Of a stretch of 64,000 bases of DNA, positions 33,893-45,948 are shown in pieces (position 1 is the first letter of the stretch; every line of letters begins with the position of its first letter). The DNA lies in assembly GCA_029557965.1 (NCBI GenBank), contig JAKQIM010000042.1, positions 1-64,000 of the forward strand, read 5' to 3'. The notes beneath the pieces were generated by a model that was not told the origin of the DNA, ran no database searches, and saw only the letters and a program-made list of their open reading frames with translations. Both the position numbers and the translations under genes were made by a program. Source of the stretch: Chloroflexota bacterium. Its GTDB lineage: Bacteria; Chloroflexota; Anaerolineae; Anaerolineales; UBA4823.

Positions 33893-34966
33893 ATGCCAGA
33901 AACTGCCCACGAGCTTGTAGTCAACCTGCACATGCATACGCCCTATTCCGACGGGCATTGCTCTCACGACCAGATCGCCGCCGCGGCCATGCGCAGCGGG
34001 CTGGACGCTGTCATCGTCACCGACCATAACGTTTGGGTGGGAGGGCCAGAGGATTATTATAAAGATGGCGACCGCCGGGTATTGCTATTGGTCGGGGAAG
34101 AGATCCACGACCAGGCGCGCGACCCACAGAAGAACCACATGTTGGTCTTCGGCGCGCATCGCGAGCTGGCTACGCATGCCTATGCCCCCCAACGCTTGCT
34201 GAACGCCGTCAACCAGGCCGGGGGGCTGGCCTTTTTCGCCCATCCGGTAGACCCTGAGGCCCCGGCCGTGGGCGAGGGGGATATCTCGTGGGTAGATTGG
34301 GACCTGATCGGCTACACCGGTATCGAATTGTGGAACAGCTTCTCAGAATTCAAGGGGCTGCTCAAGAGCAAACTGCACGGCCTGTTCTATGCCTATAGCC
34401 CAAACCGGGTGGCAAGCGGTCCTTATCCCGAGGCCTTTGCCAGGTGGGATACGCTGTTGGGGCAGGGCAAGCGCGTGGTAGCGATCGGCGGCTCAGATGC
34501 GCATGGCATGCCGGCCCGGCTGGGACCGCTTCGCCGCACCCTCTTTCCATACGAATTCCATTTCCGCTGCATCAACACCCATGTCATCGTCCCGCGCCCC
34601 CTGGGGAACGATGCGCTTGCCGATGGGCAGATGATCATCGACGCGCTGCGCCAGGGGCACTGTTTTATTGGCTATGACCTGCCGGCTTCGACGCGCGGGT
34701 TCCGCATCCTTGTCCACGGCGCCGAAAGAAGCGTTGGCATGGGCGACGAAATCTCCAGCAAGAACGGGGTCACCTTCCAGATCCGCCTGCCGATGCGCAC
34801 CGAATGCGTGCTCTTCAAGGATGGCAAGCCGGCGCGCACCTGGAAAAACCACGAGTTGTGCACCTACATCACCACCGAGCCGGGCGTCTACCGTGTGGAG
34901 GCTTACATCCGTTACCTGGGCAAGCGGCGGCACTGGATCATTTCAAACCCGGTCTATGTTCGATGA
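33893..34966 (+). CDS. PHP-domain metal-dependent phosphoesterase
   Basis: This 357-residue PHP-fold protein starts with NLHMHTPYSDGHCSHDQ, where the two His and Asp bind metal. Further ligands are in VIVTDHNVW, LVGEEIHDQ, FFAHPVDP and GGSDAHGM. Such enzymes hydrolyse phosphate esters, often nucleotides. The start at 33893 (MPETAHELV) is used because it sits immediately before the fold; 33851 is possible but adds unrelated residues. The C-terminal ~90 residues are a beta-rich extension. It lies upstream of uvrB. Confidence 0.85.
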   Translation: MPETAHELVVNLHMHTPYSDGHCSHDQIAAAAMRSGLDAVIVTDHNVWVGGPEDYYKDGDRRVLLLVGEEIHDQARDPQKNHMLVFGAHRELATHAYAPQRLLNAVNQAGGLAFFAHPVDPEAPAVGEGDISWVDWDLIGYTGIELWNSFSEFKGLLKSKLHGLFYAYSPNRVASGPYPEAFARWDTLLGQGKRVVAIGGSDAHGMPARLGPLRRTLFPYEFHFRCINTHVIVPRPLGNDALADGQMIIDALRQGHCFIGYDLPASTRGFRILVHGAERSVGMGDEISSKNGVTFQIRLPMRTECVLFKDGKPARTWKNHELCTYITTEPGVYRVEAYIRYLGKRRHWIISNPVYVR

Positions 34967-35046
34967 TTACCGCCTTTATGATATACTCACATCTACCCTG
35001 ATAAGCGGGCACCATCCACTATTCACGATCCACCATCCACTTTAAA

Positions 35047-37089
35047 ATGGACTTCCAACTTAAAGCCCCCTTCCAACCTACCGGCGACCAGCCCGAAGCG
35101 ATTCGCAAGCTGTTACAAGGCATTCGCGGCAGCCAAAAGCACCAGGTTCTACTAGGCGCTACCGGCACAGGCAAGACCTTCACCATGGCCTCCATCATCG
35201 CAGAGACAAACATGCCAGCCCTGGTGATGGCCCACAACAAGACCCTGGCCGCGCAGTTGTATGCTGAATTCAAAGAGTTCTTCCCTGAGAACGCCGTAGA
35301 ATACTTCGTCTCGTATTACGATTACTACCAGCCTGAGGCTTACGTACCGCGGCGCGACCTGTATATCGAAAAAGAAACTGATATCAACGAAGAGATCGAA
35401 CGCCTGCGCCTCGCCGCCACCACCTCGCTCATGTCAAGGCGAGATGTGATCATCGTGGCATCGGTCTCTTGCATTTACGGCCTGGGCAACCCGGCAGAGT
35501 ATGGACGGGTGGTGATCAACATCGAAGCCAACAAGATCTACCGCCGCAACGCCCTGCTGCGCGACCTGGTTGAGGCGCAATACGAGCGTAACGATACCGA
35601 GCTGCGCCCGGCTACCTTCCGCGTGCGCGGCGACACGCTGGAAGTGATGCCCGCCTATCAAGACCGCCAGGGCTACCGGATCACCTTCTTTGGGGATGAG
35701 GTCGAGCGCATTGTCGACTTCGACGCCGTCACCGGCGAGCTGAAGCGCGAGCTGCCCACTGTGGCAATCTACCCGGCCAAGCACTACATCGCCGCCGAAG
35801 ACAAGCTCAAATCTGCCATCACCGATATTGAGACCGAACTACAAGAGCGGATCAATCTCTTCAAATCACAAGAGAAGTATCTGGAGGCCCAGCGCATCGA
35901 ACAGCGCACCATGTACGACCTGGAAATGCTGCGCGAAGTAGGTTACTGTTCGGGCATCGAAAACTATTCGCGCCACCTGGACCAGCGGGCAGAGGGCACC
36001 CCGCCCTGGACGTTGGTGGATTACCTGCCCAGCGATTACCTTCTTTTCATCGACGAGTCGCACATGACCATCCCCCAGGTGCGCGGCATGTTCAACGGCG
36101 ACCGCTCACGTAAAGGCACGCTGGTAGATTACGGTTTCCGCCTGCCCTCGGCGATGGATAACCGCCCGCTCAAGTTCAAAGAGTTCGAAGAACGCATGGG
36201 CTATACCATCTACACATCTGCCACCCCCGGCCCCTACGAGATGGAACGCGCCGAGCAGGTGGTCGAGCAGATCATCCGTCCCACCGGCCTGGTAGACCCG
36301 CAGATCGAGGTGCGCGGGGTCACCGGGCAGATCGAAGACCTGATCCGCGAGATCCGCCAGCGCGTGGAGGTGGGCCAACGCACCCTGGTCACCACCCTCA
36401 CCAAGCGCATGGCTGAGAAACTCTCAGATTACCTGATGGAGATGGGCATCAAGGTGCATTACCTGCACTCAGAGGTCGAGTCGCTGGAGCGTATCGGCAT
36501 CCTGCGCGACCTGCGCCTGGGCGTGTTTGACGTGGTGGTGGGCATCAACCTGCTGCGCGAAGGCCTGGACCTGCCCGAAGTTTCATTGGTGGCGATCTTG
36601 GATGCAGATAAAGAAGGCTTCTTGCGCTCAGAAACCGCCCTTATCCAGACCATCGGGCGCGCCGCCCGCCATGTGCAGGGCAAGGTCATCATGTACGCCG
36701 ACCGCCAAACCGATTCGATGAAGCGCGCCATCGAAGAGACCAACCGCCGCCGCGACAAGCAAGAGGCTTACAACCGGGTCCACGGCATTGAACCGCTCAG
36801 CATTGTCAAGGCGGTGCGAGACCTGACCGACCAGTTGGGAGGGCGCGCCGCCCTGGCTGAGAAGAAGGCCGAATACCGCGCTGGCTCAGCGCGCAGCGGC
36901 ATGCCCAAGAATGAGCTGAAACGCCTGATCGAGGAATTGGAAAAGCAGATGAAAGATGCGGCCCGCAACCTGGAGTTTGAGAAAGCTGCCGTGCTGCGCG
37001 ACCAGGTCTTCGAGCTGCGCGGTGTGCTGGCAGAAGAGAACAACGCCCCACCCTGGGAGCGAGTGCGCTACCTGGCGGGTGAAGCATAA
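35047..37089 (+). CDS. uvrB: Excinuclease ABC subunit B
   Basis: UvrB is the damage-verifying helicase-like subunit of nucleotide-excision repair. The 680-residue product has Walker A GATGTGKT, the beta-hairpin [12 protein letters not shown], the DEAD-type box ([13 protein letters not shown]), helicase motifs [10 protein letters not shown] and RIGRAAR-like (QTIGRAARH), and a C-terminal UVR domain ([17 protein letters not shown]) that contacts UvrC. The start at 35047 gives the conserved N-terminus [17 protein letters not shown]. It is a single gene with a terminator behind it. Confidence 0.97.
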   Translation: MDFQLKAPFQPTGDQPEAIRKLLQGIRGSQKHQVLLGATGTGKTFTMASIIAETNMPALVMAHNKTLAAQLYAEFKEFFPENAVEYFVSYYDYYQPEAYVPRRDLYIEKETDINEEIERLRLAATTSLMSRRDVIIVASVSCIYGLGNPAEYGRVVINIEANKIYRRNALLRDLVEAQYERNDTELRPATFRVRGDTLEVMPAYQDRQGYRITFFGDEVERIVDFDAVTGELKRELPTVAIYPAKHYIAAEDKLKSAITDIETELQERINLFKSQEKYLEAQRIEQRTMYDLEMLREVGYCSGIENYSRHLDQRAEGTPPWTLVDYLPSDYLLFIDESHMTIPQVRGMFNGDRSRKGTLVDYGFRLPSAMDNRPLKFKEFEERMGYTIYTSATPGPYEMERAEQVVEQIIRPTGLVDPQIEVRGVTGQIEDLIREIRQRVEVGQRTLVTTLTKRMAEKLSDYLMEMGIKVHYLHSEVESLERIGILRDLRLGVFDVVVGINLLREGLDLPEVSLVAILDADKEGFLRSETALIQTIGRAARHVQGKVIMYADRQTDSMKRAIEETNRRRDKQEAYNRVHGIEPLSIVKAVRDLTDQLGGRAALAEKKAEYRAGSARSGMPKNELKRLIEELEKQMKDAARNLEFEKAAVLRDQVFELRGVLAEENNAPPWERVRYLAGEA

Positions 37090-37098
37090 ATCAAAAAG

Positions 37099-37133
37099 CG
37101 TGTGCTGAGGCAGTTTACCAGCACACGTTTTTT
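37099..37133 (+). terminator. uvrB intrinsic terminator
   Basis: CGTGTGCTG (37099-37107) pairs with CAGCACACG (37119-37127), preceded by an A-run and followed by TTTTTT. Confidence 0.9.
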
Positions 37134-37158
37134 GTATCATCGAAATATCCATCCCTTT

Positions 37159-37186
37159 TTCACAACCTCTTCACAACTCCTTCACA
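37159..37186 (+). promoter_or_regulatory. Three 11-bp-spaced direct repeats, OmpR/PhoB-type site
   Basis: TTCACA occurs at 37159, 37170 and 37181, exactly 11 bases apart, just ahead of a -10-like TAAACT/ACTATA around 37196-37203. Winged-helix response regulators of the OmpR/PhoB group bind head-to-tail to direct repeats of this spacing. The only such regulator nearby is encoded at 37864. Confidence 0.7.
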
Positions 37187-37249
37187 TCTCTCTGCTAAAC
37201 TATAGGCAGTACAAACCTACTGGTAAAAAATCAAACAGGAGAGAATATC

Positions 37250-37786
37250 ATGTTGAAAAAACTTTTGTGGATCGGTGCTGGTTTTCTATTGGCAGTGGTG
37301 GTGATGGGTGTGACGGGCCTGGCTTATGCACAAACCCAAAATCCCCCCGACGAGGTGGGAAGCTGCCTGGGCATGGCTGGAAACTGCGATGGCTCTGGCA
37401 TGATGGCTGGCGGACACGGCAGGCACGGCCAAGGCGGCGGGATGATGCAGGGCGCTGGCCCTGGCAGGATGGGTGGCGCTGGCGGCCCCGGTCGCCAGGG
37501 CGGATGGATGCAGGAGTACACCCTGCCCCTCGTGGCAGAGGCTCTGGGCCTGAGCGTTGAAGACCTGCAAGGGCGCTTCGAGGCCGGCGAAACCGCCTGG
37601 ACCATTGCCCAGGAGCAGGGTCTGACGGCAGACGCCTTCGGCGAACTGATGACCCAGGTGCACACCGATGCCCTGGCCCAGGCCGTGGCAGACGGGCTGC
37701 TGACCCAAGAACAGGCCGATGCCAGGCTGGCGCACATGAACCAGATGCGGCAAAACGGCCCCAACTGCCCGCTGAACAACCCATAA
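37250..37786 (+). CDS. Secreted Gly/Met-rich protein
   Basis: This 178-residue exported protein has a signal peptide (residues 1-27, ending GLAYA). A low-complexity stretch at about 41-85 is rich in Gly, Met and His (GGHGRHGQGGGMMQG). A helical C-terminal domain (YTLPLVAEALGLSVEDLQGRF onward) resembles the DUF2680-type repeats of exported clostridial and chloroflexal proteins. Met/His-rich exported sequences often bind copper or silver, but that is inference. GGAGA precedes the AUG. The 11-bp repeats upstream suggest control by the two-component system that follows. Confidence 0.8.
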   Translation: MLKKLLWIGAGFLLAVVVMGVTGLAYAQTQNPPDEVGSCLGMAGNCDGSGMMAGGHGRHGQGGGMMQGAGPGRMGGAGGPGRQGGWMQEYTLPLVAEALGLSVEDLQGRFEAGETAWTIAQEQGLTADAFGELMTQVHTDALAQAVADGLLTQEQADARLAHMNQMRQNGPNCPLNNP

Positions 37787-37804
37787 TCAACTAGTTTTTC
37801 AGAA

Positions 37805-37847
37805 CGAAGGTGAAGCTGTGCAATTGCACGGCTTCACCTTCGTTTTT
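37805..37847 (+). terminator. Terminator between the secreted protein and the response regulator
   Basis: CGAAGGTGAAGC (37805-37816) pairs with GCTTCACCTTCG (37831-37842), and an inner palindrome GTGCAATTGCAC extends the stem. TTTTT follows. Readthrough would supply the regulator gene at 37864. Confidence 0.9.
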
Positions 37848-37863
37848 CGAATATAATCATGCT

Positions 37864-38556
37864 ATGTCAACTATCCTGATCATTGAAGATGAGCCCGAGC
37901 TGGTGAAGGTGCTGCGCTCATATCTCGAGCAGGCCGGGTTCAACGTGCTGGCGGCCGGGCGCGGTGATACGGGCCTATCTACCTGGGAACAGAAACACCC
38001 AGACCTGGTGATCCTGGATCTGAACCTGCCCGGCATGGATGGTCTGGACGTGGCGCGTGCCATGCGCCGAAAAAGCAATACGCCGATCATCATGCTGACC
38101 GCCCGCGTGGATGAAACAGACCAATTGATTGGCCTGGAATTGGGGGCAGATGATTATATTCCCAAGCCCTTCTCGCCGCGGGTGGTAGTGGCCCGCGTGC
38201 GCGCCCTGCTGCGCCGGGCAGAACCCACCGCCGCCGCCCAGGTGCTGCGCAGCGCCGATCTAGAGATCGACCTGGATGCGCACACCGCGACCCGCGCCGG
38301 GCAAGCGGTTGAGCTGACCCCCACCGAATTCAGCCTGCTGACGGTAATGGCATCTCAGCCCGGGCGGGCTTTCAGCCGGCTGCAATTGCTAGAAGCCACC
38401 CAGGGCACGGCCTATGAAGGTTACGAACGCACGATCGACGCCCACATCAAGAACCTGCGCGCCAAGCTGGAGCCCGATTCTGCTGGCGGGCGTAAAAACC
38501 CACGCTACATTGAAACCGTCTTCGGTGTAGGCTACCGCTTTGTAAAGGGGGAATGA
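37864..38556 (+). CDS. Response regulator, OmpR/PhoB family
   Basis: This 230-residue regulator has a receiver domain with acidic pocket EDE at residues 8-10, phospho-acceptor Asp in LVILDLNLPG, the switch Thr in MLTAR and Lys in PKPFSPR. The C-terminal winged helix has EFSLLTVMASQPGRAFSRLQLLEATQG and the wing RYIETVFGVGYRF. The start at 37864 (MSTILIIEDE) is the family start; the sequence before it is terminator. It is co-transcribed with a carrier and a kinase at 4- and 16-bp gaps. Confidence 0.95.
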   Translation: MSTILIIEDEPELVKVLRSYLEQAGFNVLAAGRGDTGLSTWEQKHPDLVILDLNLPGMDGLDVARAMRRKSNTPIIMLTARVDETDQLIGLELGADDYIPKPFSPRVVVARVRALLRRAEPTAAAQVLRSADLEIDLDAHTATRAGQAVELTPTEFSLLTVMASQPGRAFSRLQLLEATQGTAYEGYERTIDAHIKNLRAKLEPDSAGGRKNPRYIETVFGVGYRFVKGE

Positions 38557-38560
38557 ACGA

Positions 38561-39787
38561 ATGCCTGCGCTAACCCTGGCTGCCTGGCTGGTGATCTTAT
38601 TAACCCTGGTGGGTGTGGCCATTGGGCGCTACCCCTGGCTGCGCATGAACCGCGCCACTATTGCCCTGGTGGGGGCCACGCTCTTGATCTTGCTCAGTGC
38701 CATCTCACTGCAGGGGGCCTACGCCGCCCTGGATTTGAACACCCTGACCCTCTTGTTCGCCATGATGATCATCAATGTAAACCTGCGCCTGGCAGGTTTC
38801 TTCCAACTGGTCACCGGGGCGGTCATTCGCTGGGCGCGCAACCCGCGCATCTTGCTGGCATTGTTCATTGTCGTTTCAGGCGTGCTCTCAGCCATCTTTT
38901 TAAACGACACCATCGTGCTCATGTTCACCCCCCTGGTGTTAGAGATTACCGCATCCTTGCGCCGCAATCCCATCCCCTACCTGGTGGGGCTGGTCTCAGC
39001 CGCCAACATTGGCTCTACCGCCACTATCACCGGCAACCCGCAGAACATGATCATCGGCATTGCTTCGGGCATTCCCTTCGTCAAGTTCACCGCTTACCTG
39101 GCGCCGGTCGCCATTGCCGGGCTGGTTGTGGCCTGGCTGGTGCTGGTGCTGGTCTACCGGCAAGAATTCTCCTCCGGCGCATTTGAGCAAGTCTACCAGA
39201 TGCCGCCGCGCACTTACCGGCCTTTACTGCGCAAGAGCATGCTGGCAGCCGGCCTGATGCTGGTGGCCTTTGTGATCGGGCTGCCCATCCCGTTGGCGGC
39301 CCTGGCCGCAGCCGGTTTGCTCTTGATCACCCGCCGCCTCAAGCCGCGGCGCGTCTTCCTCGAGATGGACTGGTCTTTGCTGGTCTTCTTCTCTGGCCTT
39401 TTCATCGTCACCGGCGCCATCGAAACCACCGGCCTGACTGAGCGTTTGTTTGCCATTGCCCTGCCCGTGGCCGAGAAGGGGGTGGCGGCCCTGAGCGGGG
39501 TGGCAGTGGTGCTCAGCAACCTGGTTTCAAACGTCCCGGCAGTGCTGCTTTTCCGCCCGCTGGTGCCGGCTTTTCCAGATCCGCAGCGCACCTGGCTGAC
39601 CCTGGCCATGGCCACCACTCTGGCGGGCAACCTGACCCTGCTGGGTTCGGTCGCCAACCTGATCGTAGCCGAGACCGCCAAAGCGCGCGGCGTGCACCTG
39701 ACCTTCGGCGAATATCTCAAAGCCGGCGTGCCGATCACGCTCAGCTCTTTGGCCATCGGCATCATCTGGCTCTCGCTCATACCCTGA
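38561..39787 (+). CDS. ArsB/NhaD-type ion transporter
   Basis: This 408-residue carrier has about 11 transmembrane helices in two inverted halves, each with the family's broken-helix loop: LNDTIVLMFTPLVLEI and, near residue 150, ITGNPQNMIIG; the second half has LSNLVSNVPAVLL and LGSVANLIVAE. These match the ion-transporter superfamily of ArsB, NhaD and CitMHS. The cargo (arsenite, Na+, or an organic anion) cannot be assigned. The location between a response regulator and its kinase suggests that the transported ion or its stress is what the system senses. Confidence 0.85.
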   Translation: MPALTLAAWLVILLTLVGVAIGRYPWLRMNRATIALVGATLLILLSAISLQGAYAALDLNTLTLLFAMMIINVNLRLAGFFQLVTGAVIRWARNPRILLALFIVVSGVLSAIFLNDTIVLMFTPLVLEITASLRRNPIPYLVGLVSAANIGSTATITGNPQNMIIGIASGIPFVKFTAYLAPVAIAGLVVAWLVLVLVYRQEFSSGAFEQVYQMPPRTYRPLLRKSMLAAGLMLVAFVIGLPIPLAALAAAGLLLITRRLKPRRVFLEMDWSLLVFFSGLFIVTGAIETTGLTERLFAIALPVAEKGVAALSGVAVVLSNLVSNVPAVLLFRPLVPAFPDPQRTWLTLAMATTLAGNLTLLGSVANLIVAETAKARGVHLTFGEYLKAGVPITLSSLAIGIIWLSLIP

Positions 39788-39803
39788 TAAAAGCGGATTC
39801 TGT

Positions 39804-41213
39804 ATGCGCGTACGTTTATTCCTGGCTTTTGCATTGATCGTGCTGGCTTCGGTGGTCTCGGTGGCCCTGATCGCCCGGCAAAGCACAGCTCGCGAAGTGC
39901 GGGCCTTCATGTTTGGCAACGGCATGCGCAGCCTGGAACAGATCAGCCGCAACCTGGAAAGCTATTACCAGCAGTCTGAAAGCTGGGAAGGCGCCGAATC
40001 GCTGCTGGATTCGAGCATGGGCAGTGGGGGCGGAGGCGGGGGCATGGGTCCCATGTGGCAGCGCACCCCCGCCGCCGGCCAGGACACCGGCCAGGGCTCG
40101 ATGATGGGCCAGCACTTGCGCCTGGCTGATGCCAACGGGAAGGTGGTGGCAGATTCTGCCGCCGAACCGGCCGGCCAACTGACCCGCTCCGAGCTGGACC
40201 TGGCTTCCCCATTGGAAGTGAACGGCGAGGTTGTTGGCTACCTGTGGGCGCAGAGCAGCATGGGCTACACCGCCAACGATGAACAATTTTTGATCAGCCG
40301 CCTGAACCAGGCGGCATTATGGGCCGGGTTGATCGCGGGAACGCTTTCGCTGCTGCTGGCTCTATTGATGGCTTATACCCTGCTGCGCCCAATACACAAC
40401 CTGACCCGCGCCGCCCGCCAATTGGCACAGGGCGACCTCTCGCAGCGCGTCCCGCAGCGCGGCAAAGGCGATGAGTTGAACACACTGGGCATGGCTTTTA
40501 ACCAGATGGCTGATTCGCTCCAGCAGGCCGAGCAGGCCCGCCGGGCCATGACCGCCGACATTGCCCACGAGCTGCGCACGCCGCTTTCGGTGCAGCGCGC
40601 CAACCTGGAGGCCATGCAAGATGGCCTGTACCCACTCAACGCCGAAAGCTTGCAGCCGGTGCTGGAACAGAACCTGCTGCTCAGCCGTCTGGTGGATGAC
40701 CTGCGCACCCTGGCCCTGGCCGATGCCGGGCAGTTGACCCTTGAACGGGTTCCAACCGACTTCCCCGCCCTGGTTGGCCGGGTGGTAGGGCGCTTCCAGG
40801 CGCAGGCGGCAGCACATCGTATCAACCTGGTCTACACCCCAGGCCCCGCGCCAGCCCCGGTTCAATTGCTGCTCGACCCCATGCGCATCGAGCAGGTGCT
40901 CAACAACCTGCTTTCGAATGCCCTGCGCCACACGCCGGATGGCGGGCGGATCGAGCTGGACCTTTCGGCTGAGGGTGGCGCCGCGCCTGGCTCAATCCGC
41001 CTAGCTGTACACGACAGCGGCGCAGGCATTCCTTCTGAAAGCCTGCCGCACCTTTTCGAACGTTTTTACCGCGCCGACAAATCCCGCGCCCGCCAGGAAG
41101 GTGGCAGCGGCCTGGGATTGACCATTGCCCGCCAGTTGGCCCAGGCCCACGGCGGCGACTTGACTGCCGCCAACCATCCCCAGGGCGGGGCAGTGTTCAC
41201 GTTGAGCTTGTAA
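39804..41213 (+). CDS. Sensor histidine kinase with Gly/Met-rich external loop
   Basis: This 469-residue membrane kinase has TM1 at about 4-24, an external sensor at 25-170, TM2 at about 171-193, HAMP, a HisKA helix with phospho-acceptor H255 (ADIAHELRTP), and an HATPase domain (NNLLSNALRHTPDGG; DSGAGI; GSGLGLTIARQL). The sensor contains a low-complexity Gly/Met run at about 72-104 (GGGGGGMGPM; GSMMGQH) like that of the secreted protein at 37250. Partner of the OmpR-type regulator in the same operon. Confidence 0.93.
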   Translation: MRVRLFLAFALIVLASVVSVALIARQSTAREVRAFMFGNGMRSLEQISRNLESYYQQSESWEGAESLLDSSMGSGGGGGGMGPMWQRTPAAGQDTGQGSMMGQHLRLADANGKVVADSAAEPAGQLTRSELDLASPLEVNGEVVGYLWAQSSMGYTANDEQFLISRLNQAALWAGLIAGTLSLLLALLMAYTLLRPIHNLTRAARQLAQGDLSQRVPQRGKGDELNTLGMAFNQMADSLQQAEQARRAMTADIAHELRTPLSVQRANLEAMQDGLYPLNAESLQPVLEQNLLLSRLVDDLRTLALADAGQLTLERVPTDFPALVGRVVGRFQAQAAAHRINLVYTPGPAPAPVQLLLDPMRIEQVLNNLLSNALRHTPDGGRIELDLSAEGGAAPGSIRLAVHDSGAGIPSESLPHLFERFYRADKSRARQEGGSGLGLTIARQLAQAHGGDLTAANHPQGGAVFTLSL

Positions 41214-41223
41214 ACCACATTCC

Positions 41224-41697
41224 ATGCCCACCAACAATGTCACTCGCCTGCTAGATTCGCACGCCATCCCTTACCAGGCCTTCGAGACGCCGCCCGAAAA
41301 GCTGGGCGCGCTCGAGACGGCCGCCATCTTGGGCGTGCCGCCTGAGCAAGTTTTCAAGACCATTGTCATCCTGCGCGAAGGCAAGGGCAAGCCCATCCTG
41401 GCGATCATCCCCGGCCCATTTGAAGTGGACCTAAAAAAACTGGCTAAAGCAGTGGGCGAAAAGAAACTCTCGCTGCCCACGGAGCGAGAAGCCGAACAAT
41501 TGACCGGCCTGCAAGCCGGGGGCATCTCAGCCCTGGCACTGATGCACAAGGGCTTCCAGGTGGTGTTGGACGAGCTTTCAGGGCTGTTCGATGAGATCCA
41601 CGTCTCTGGCGGGCAGCGCGGCCTGAACATCCGCCTGCCCGTAAAAGCCCTGGTCGAATTGACCAGGGCTTTGGTAGCAGACATCGTGGGGGATTAA
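41224..41697 (+). CDS. ybaK: Cys-tRNA(Pro)/Cys-tRNA(Cys) deacylase, YbaK/EbsC family
   Basis: This 157-residue trans-editing enzyme hydrolyses mischarged Cys-tRNA(Pro). Family marks are YQAFETPPEKLGALETAAILGVPPEQVFKTIVI and the catalytic Lys region VGEKKLSLP, with a C-terminal GQRGLNIRLP segment. It lies 10 bp after the kinase gene and probably rides on its transcript. Confidence 0.9.
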   Translation: MPTNNVTRLLDSHAIPYQAFETPPEKLGALETAAILGVPPEQVFKTIVILREGKGKPILAIIPGPFEVDLKKLAKAVGEKKLSLPTEREAEQLTGLQAGGISALALMHKGFQVVLDELSGLFDEIHVSGGQRGLNIRLPVKALVELTRALVADIVGD

Positions 41698-41707
41698 GCA
41701 GCCGGGC

Positions 41708-42331
41708 TTAGAGGTCGATCGTGCCCAGCAGCTCACCATTCACATATACGTTGTAATCTCCGCCCGAGAAGCTGCCCAGCGGCAGGTTGGCCTCGAACGG
41801 CTCAAGCACGGTGATGCAGATCTTGGCGGGGTCGGCGAGCGAATACAGCTCGATATCCACCCGCTTTTGAGCTTCATCCACCGTGATCACGGCCCGCAGT
41901 TGGTGACAGGGGTCGGGCAGGTTGCCGCGCAGCAGCGCGGTCGCCTGGACGGGGAAGCTTTCCATGACCAACAGTTCGCTCTGCGCCAGCTCGGGAAAAA
42001 CGTTGCCCCGGGTGAGCGATTCATCACCTGGCTGAGGCGCGTACGGGGATTCAGCCGCCTGGCCGCTGTCTGAAGAGACCGGCGCTTCTGGTTCAGGATA
42101 GGGATAGGACGAGGAATCGGTGGGGACGACGTAAACCGTCTCAGGAGGCAGGTAGCTCTCTGGGTCCGCTGCCGTCGGAGCAGGCTGGTTGGACACGGGG
42201 GCCGGGTAAGCGGTGGGCTCGACAGGTGCAGGGGTGTTATCAGCCGGCAAACCACCTTCAGTTGGGGCGGCAGGGGCGCAGCCTGCCAGGAGCAGGGCTG
42301 CCACAGCCAGGGTTATCAATAACTTGTGCAT
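41708..42331 (-). CDS. Lipoprotein of unknown function
   Basis: This 207-residue surface lipoprotein has signal peptide and lipobox LLLAGC at residues 13-18. A Pro/Thr/Ser/Glu-rich spacer (about 20-110) follows, and then a compact C-terminal domain with two Cys (DPCHQLR and AKICITV) that could form one disulfide. The C-terminal beta pattern ends in YNVYVNGELLGTIDL. I do not recognise a named family. It lies tail-to-tail with ybaK, 10 bp apart. Confidence 0.75.
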   Translation of the reverse strand: MHKLLITLAVAALLLAGCAPAAPTEGGLPADNTPAPVEPTAYPAPVSNQPAPTAADPESYLPPETVYVVPTDSSSYPYPEPEAPVSSDSGQAAESPYAPQPGDESLTRGNVFPELAQSELLVMESFPVQATALLRGNLPDPCHQLRAVITVDEAQKRVDIELYSLADPAKICITVLEPFEANLPLGSFSGGDYNVYVNGELLGTIDL

Positions 42332-42433
42332 GGTTCAGATCTCCTTTCACAGTTGGATGAGCACATAGAATAGACGCCAGGGATATTTTAGCGGTTCCAG
42401 GCCCAAACCAAGATGAAGGTTTTCTAATCCGGC

Positions 42434-45415
<2,982 letters not shown>

Positions 45416-45428
45416 TGAGCACCTCGCT

Positions 45429-45860
45429 TCAGACATCGAAAACGATGTTCACTTCCAAACGCCCAGCCTGGCTGCGGATGGCCAGGTTATGGTAGGTAAC
45501 GGCCTTGATCTCTTTCTCGCAGCCAGCCAGGGGGGCGCCATCCAAGACGGCGTACAGGGCCAACATGCCATCCGGGCCAGTCTGCACATCCAGATCGAAG
45601 GTATCAAACGCCAGGCCATCCTGCTGGGCCAGCCAGAGCAGCTCGCCCAAGAATTTCACCAGCAGGCTCTCGGCATCTGGAGCATTCAAGGCCAGGCTTT
45701 GCGCCTGGCGCGGACCGGCAGCCAGGCGCGTGCCTGAGATGGCATACATGCCGCGGGCGGCTGTTTCGAGCAAAGCCGGCAGGTCGGGCGCCCAGGCTTC
45801 CAGCTCCCAATCGGCGGTATGGGCATGTTCGCAATAACCGGCAGGCAGCATTGTTTTCAT
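45429..45860 (-). CDS. Archease, RtcB activator
   Basis: This 143-residue archease speeds RtcB guanylylation and multiple turnover. Family marks are the N-terminal [15 protein letters not shown] (metal-binding Asp), [17 protein letters not shown] in the middle, and the C-terminal [25 protein letters not shown]. It sits directly upstream of rtcB on the same strand, as in many archaea and bacteria. GAGG lies just before the AUG. This supports a working RNA-repair pair despite the intein. Confidence 0.94.
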   Translation of the reverse strand: MKTMLPAGYCEHAHTADWELEAWAPDLPALLETAARGMYAISGTRLAAGPRQAQSLALNAPDAESLLVKFLGELLWLAQQDGLAFDTFDLDVQTGPDGMLALYAVLDGAPLAGCEKEIKAVTYHNLAIRSQAGRLEVNIVFDV

Positions 45861-45887
45861 CTCAACCTCAGTGTTAGTATAACATTT

Positions 45888-45928
45888 AAAACTGCCCCGG
45901 CGCTCGAACCTAGCGCCGGGGCAGTTTT
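45888..45928 (-). terminator. Perfect 17-bp terminator hairpin of the giant secreted-protein gene
   Basis: The arms 45888-45904 and 45912-45928 are complementary at all positions around CGAACCT, with flanking A and T runs. It separates the secreted-protein gene from archease-rtcB, both on the minus strand. Confidence 0.93.
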
Positions 45929-45948
45929 GCTTGCAAGCAAACCGTTGA

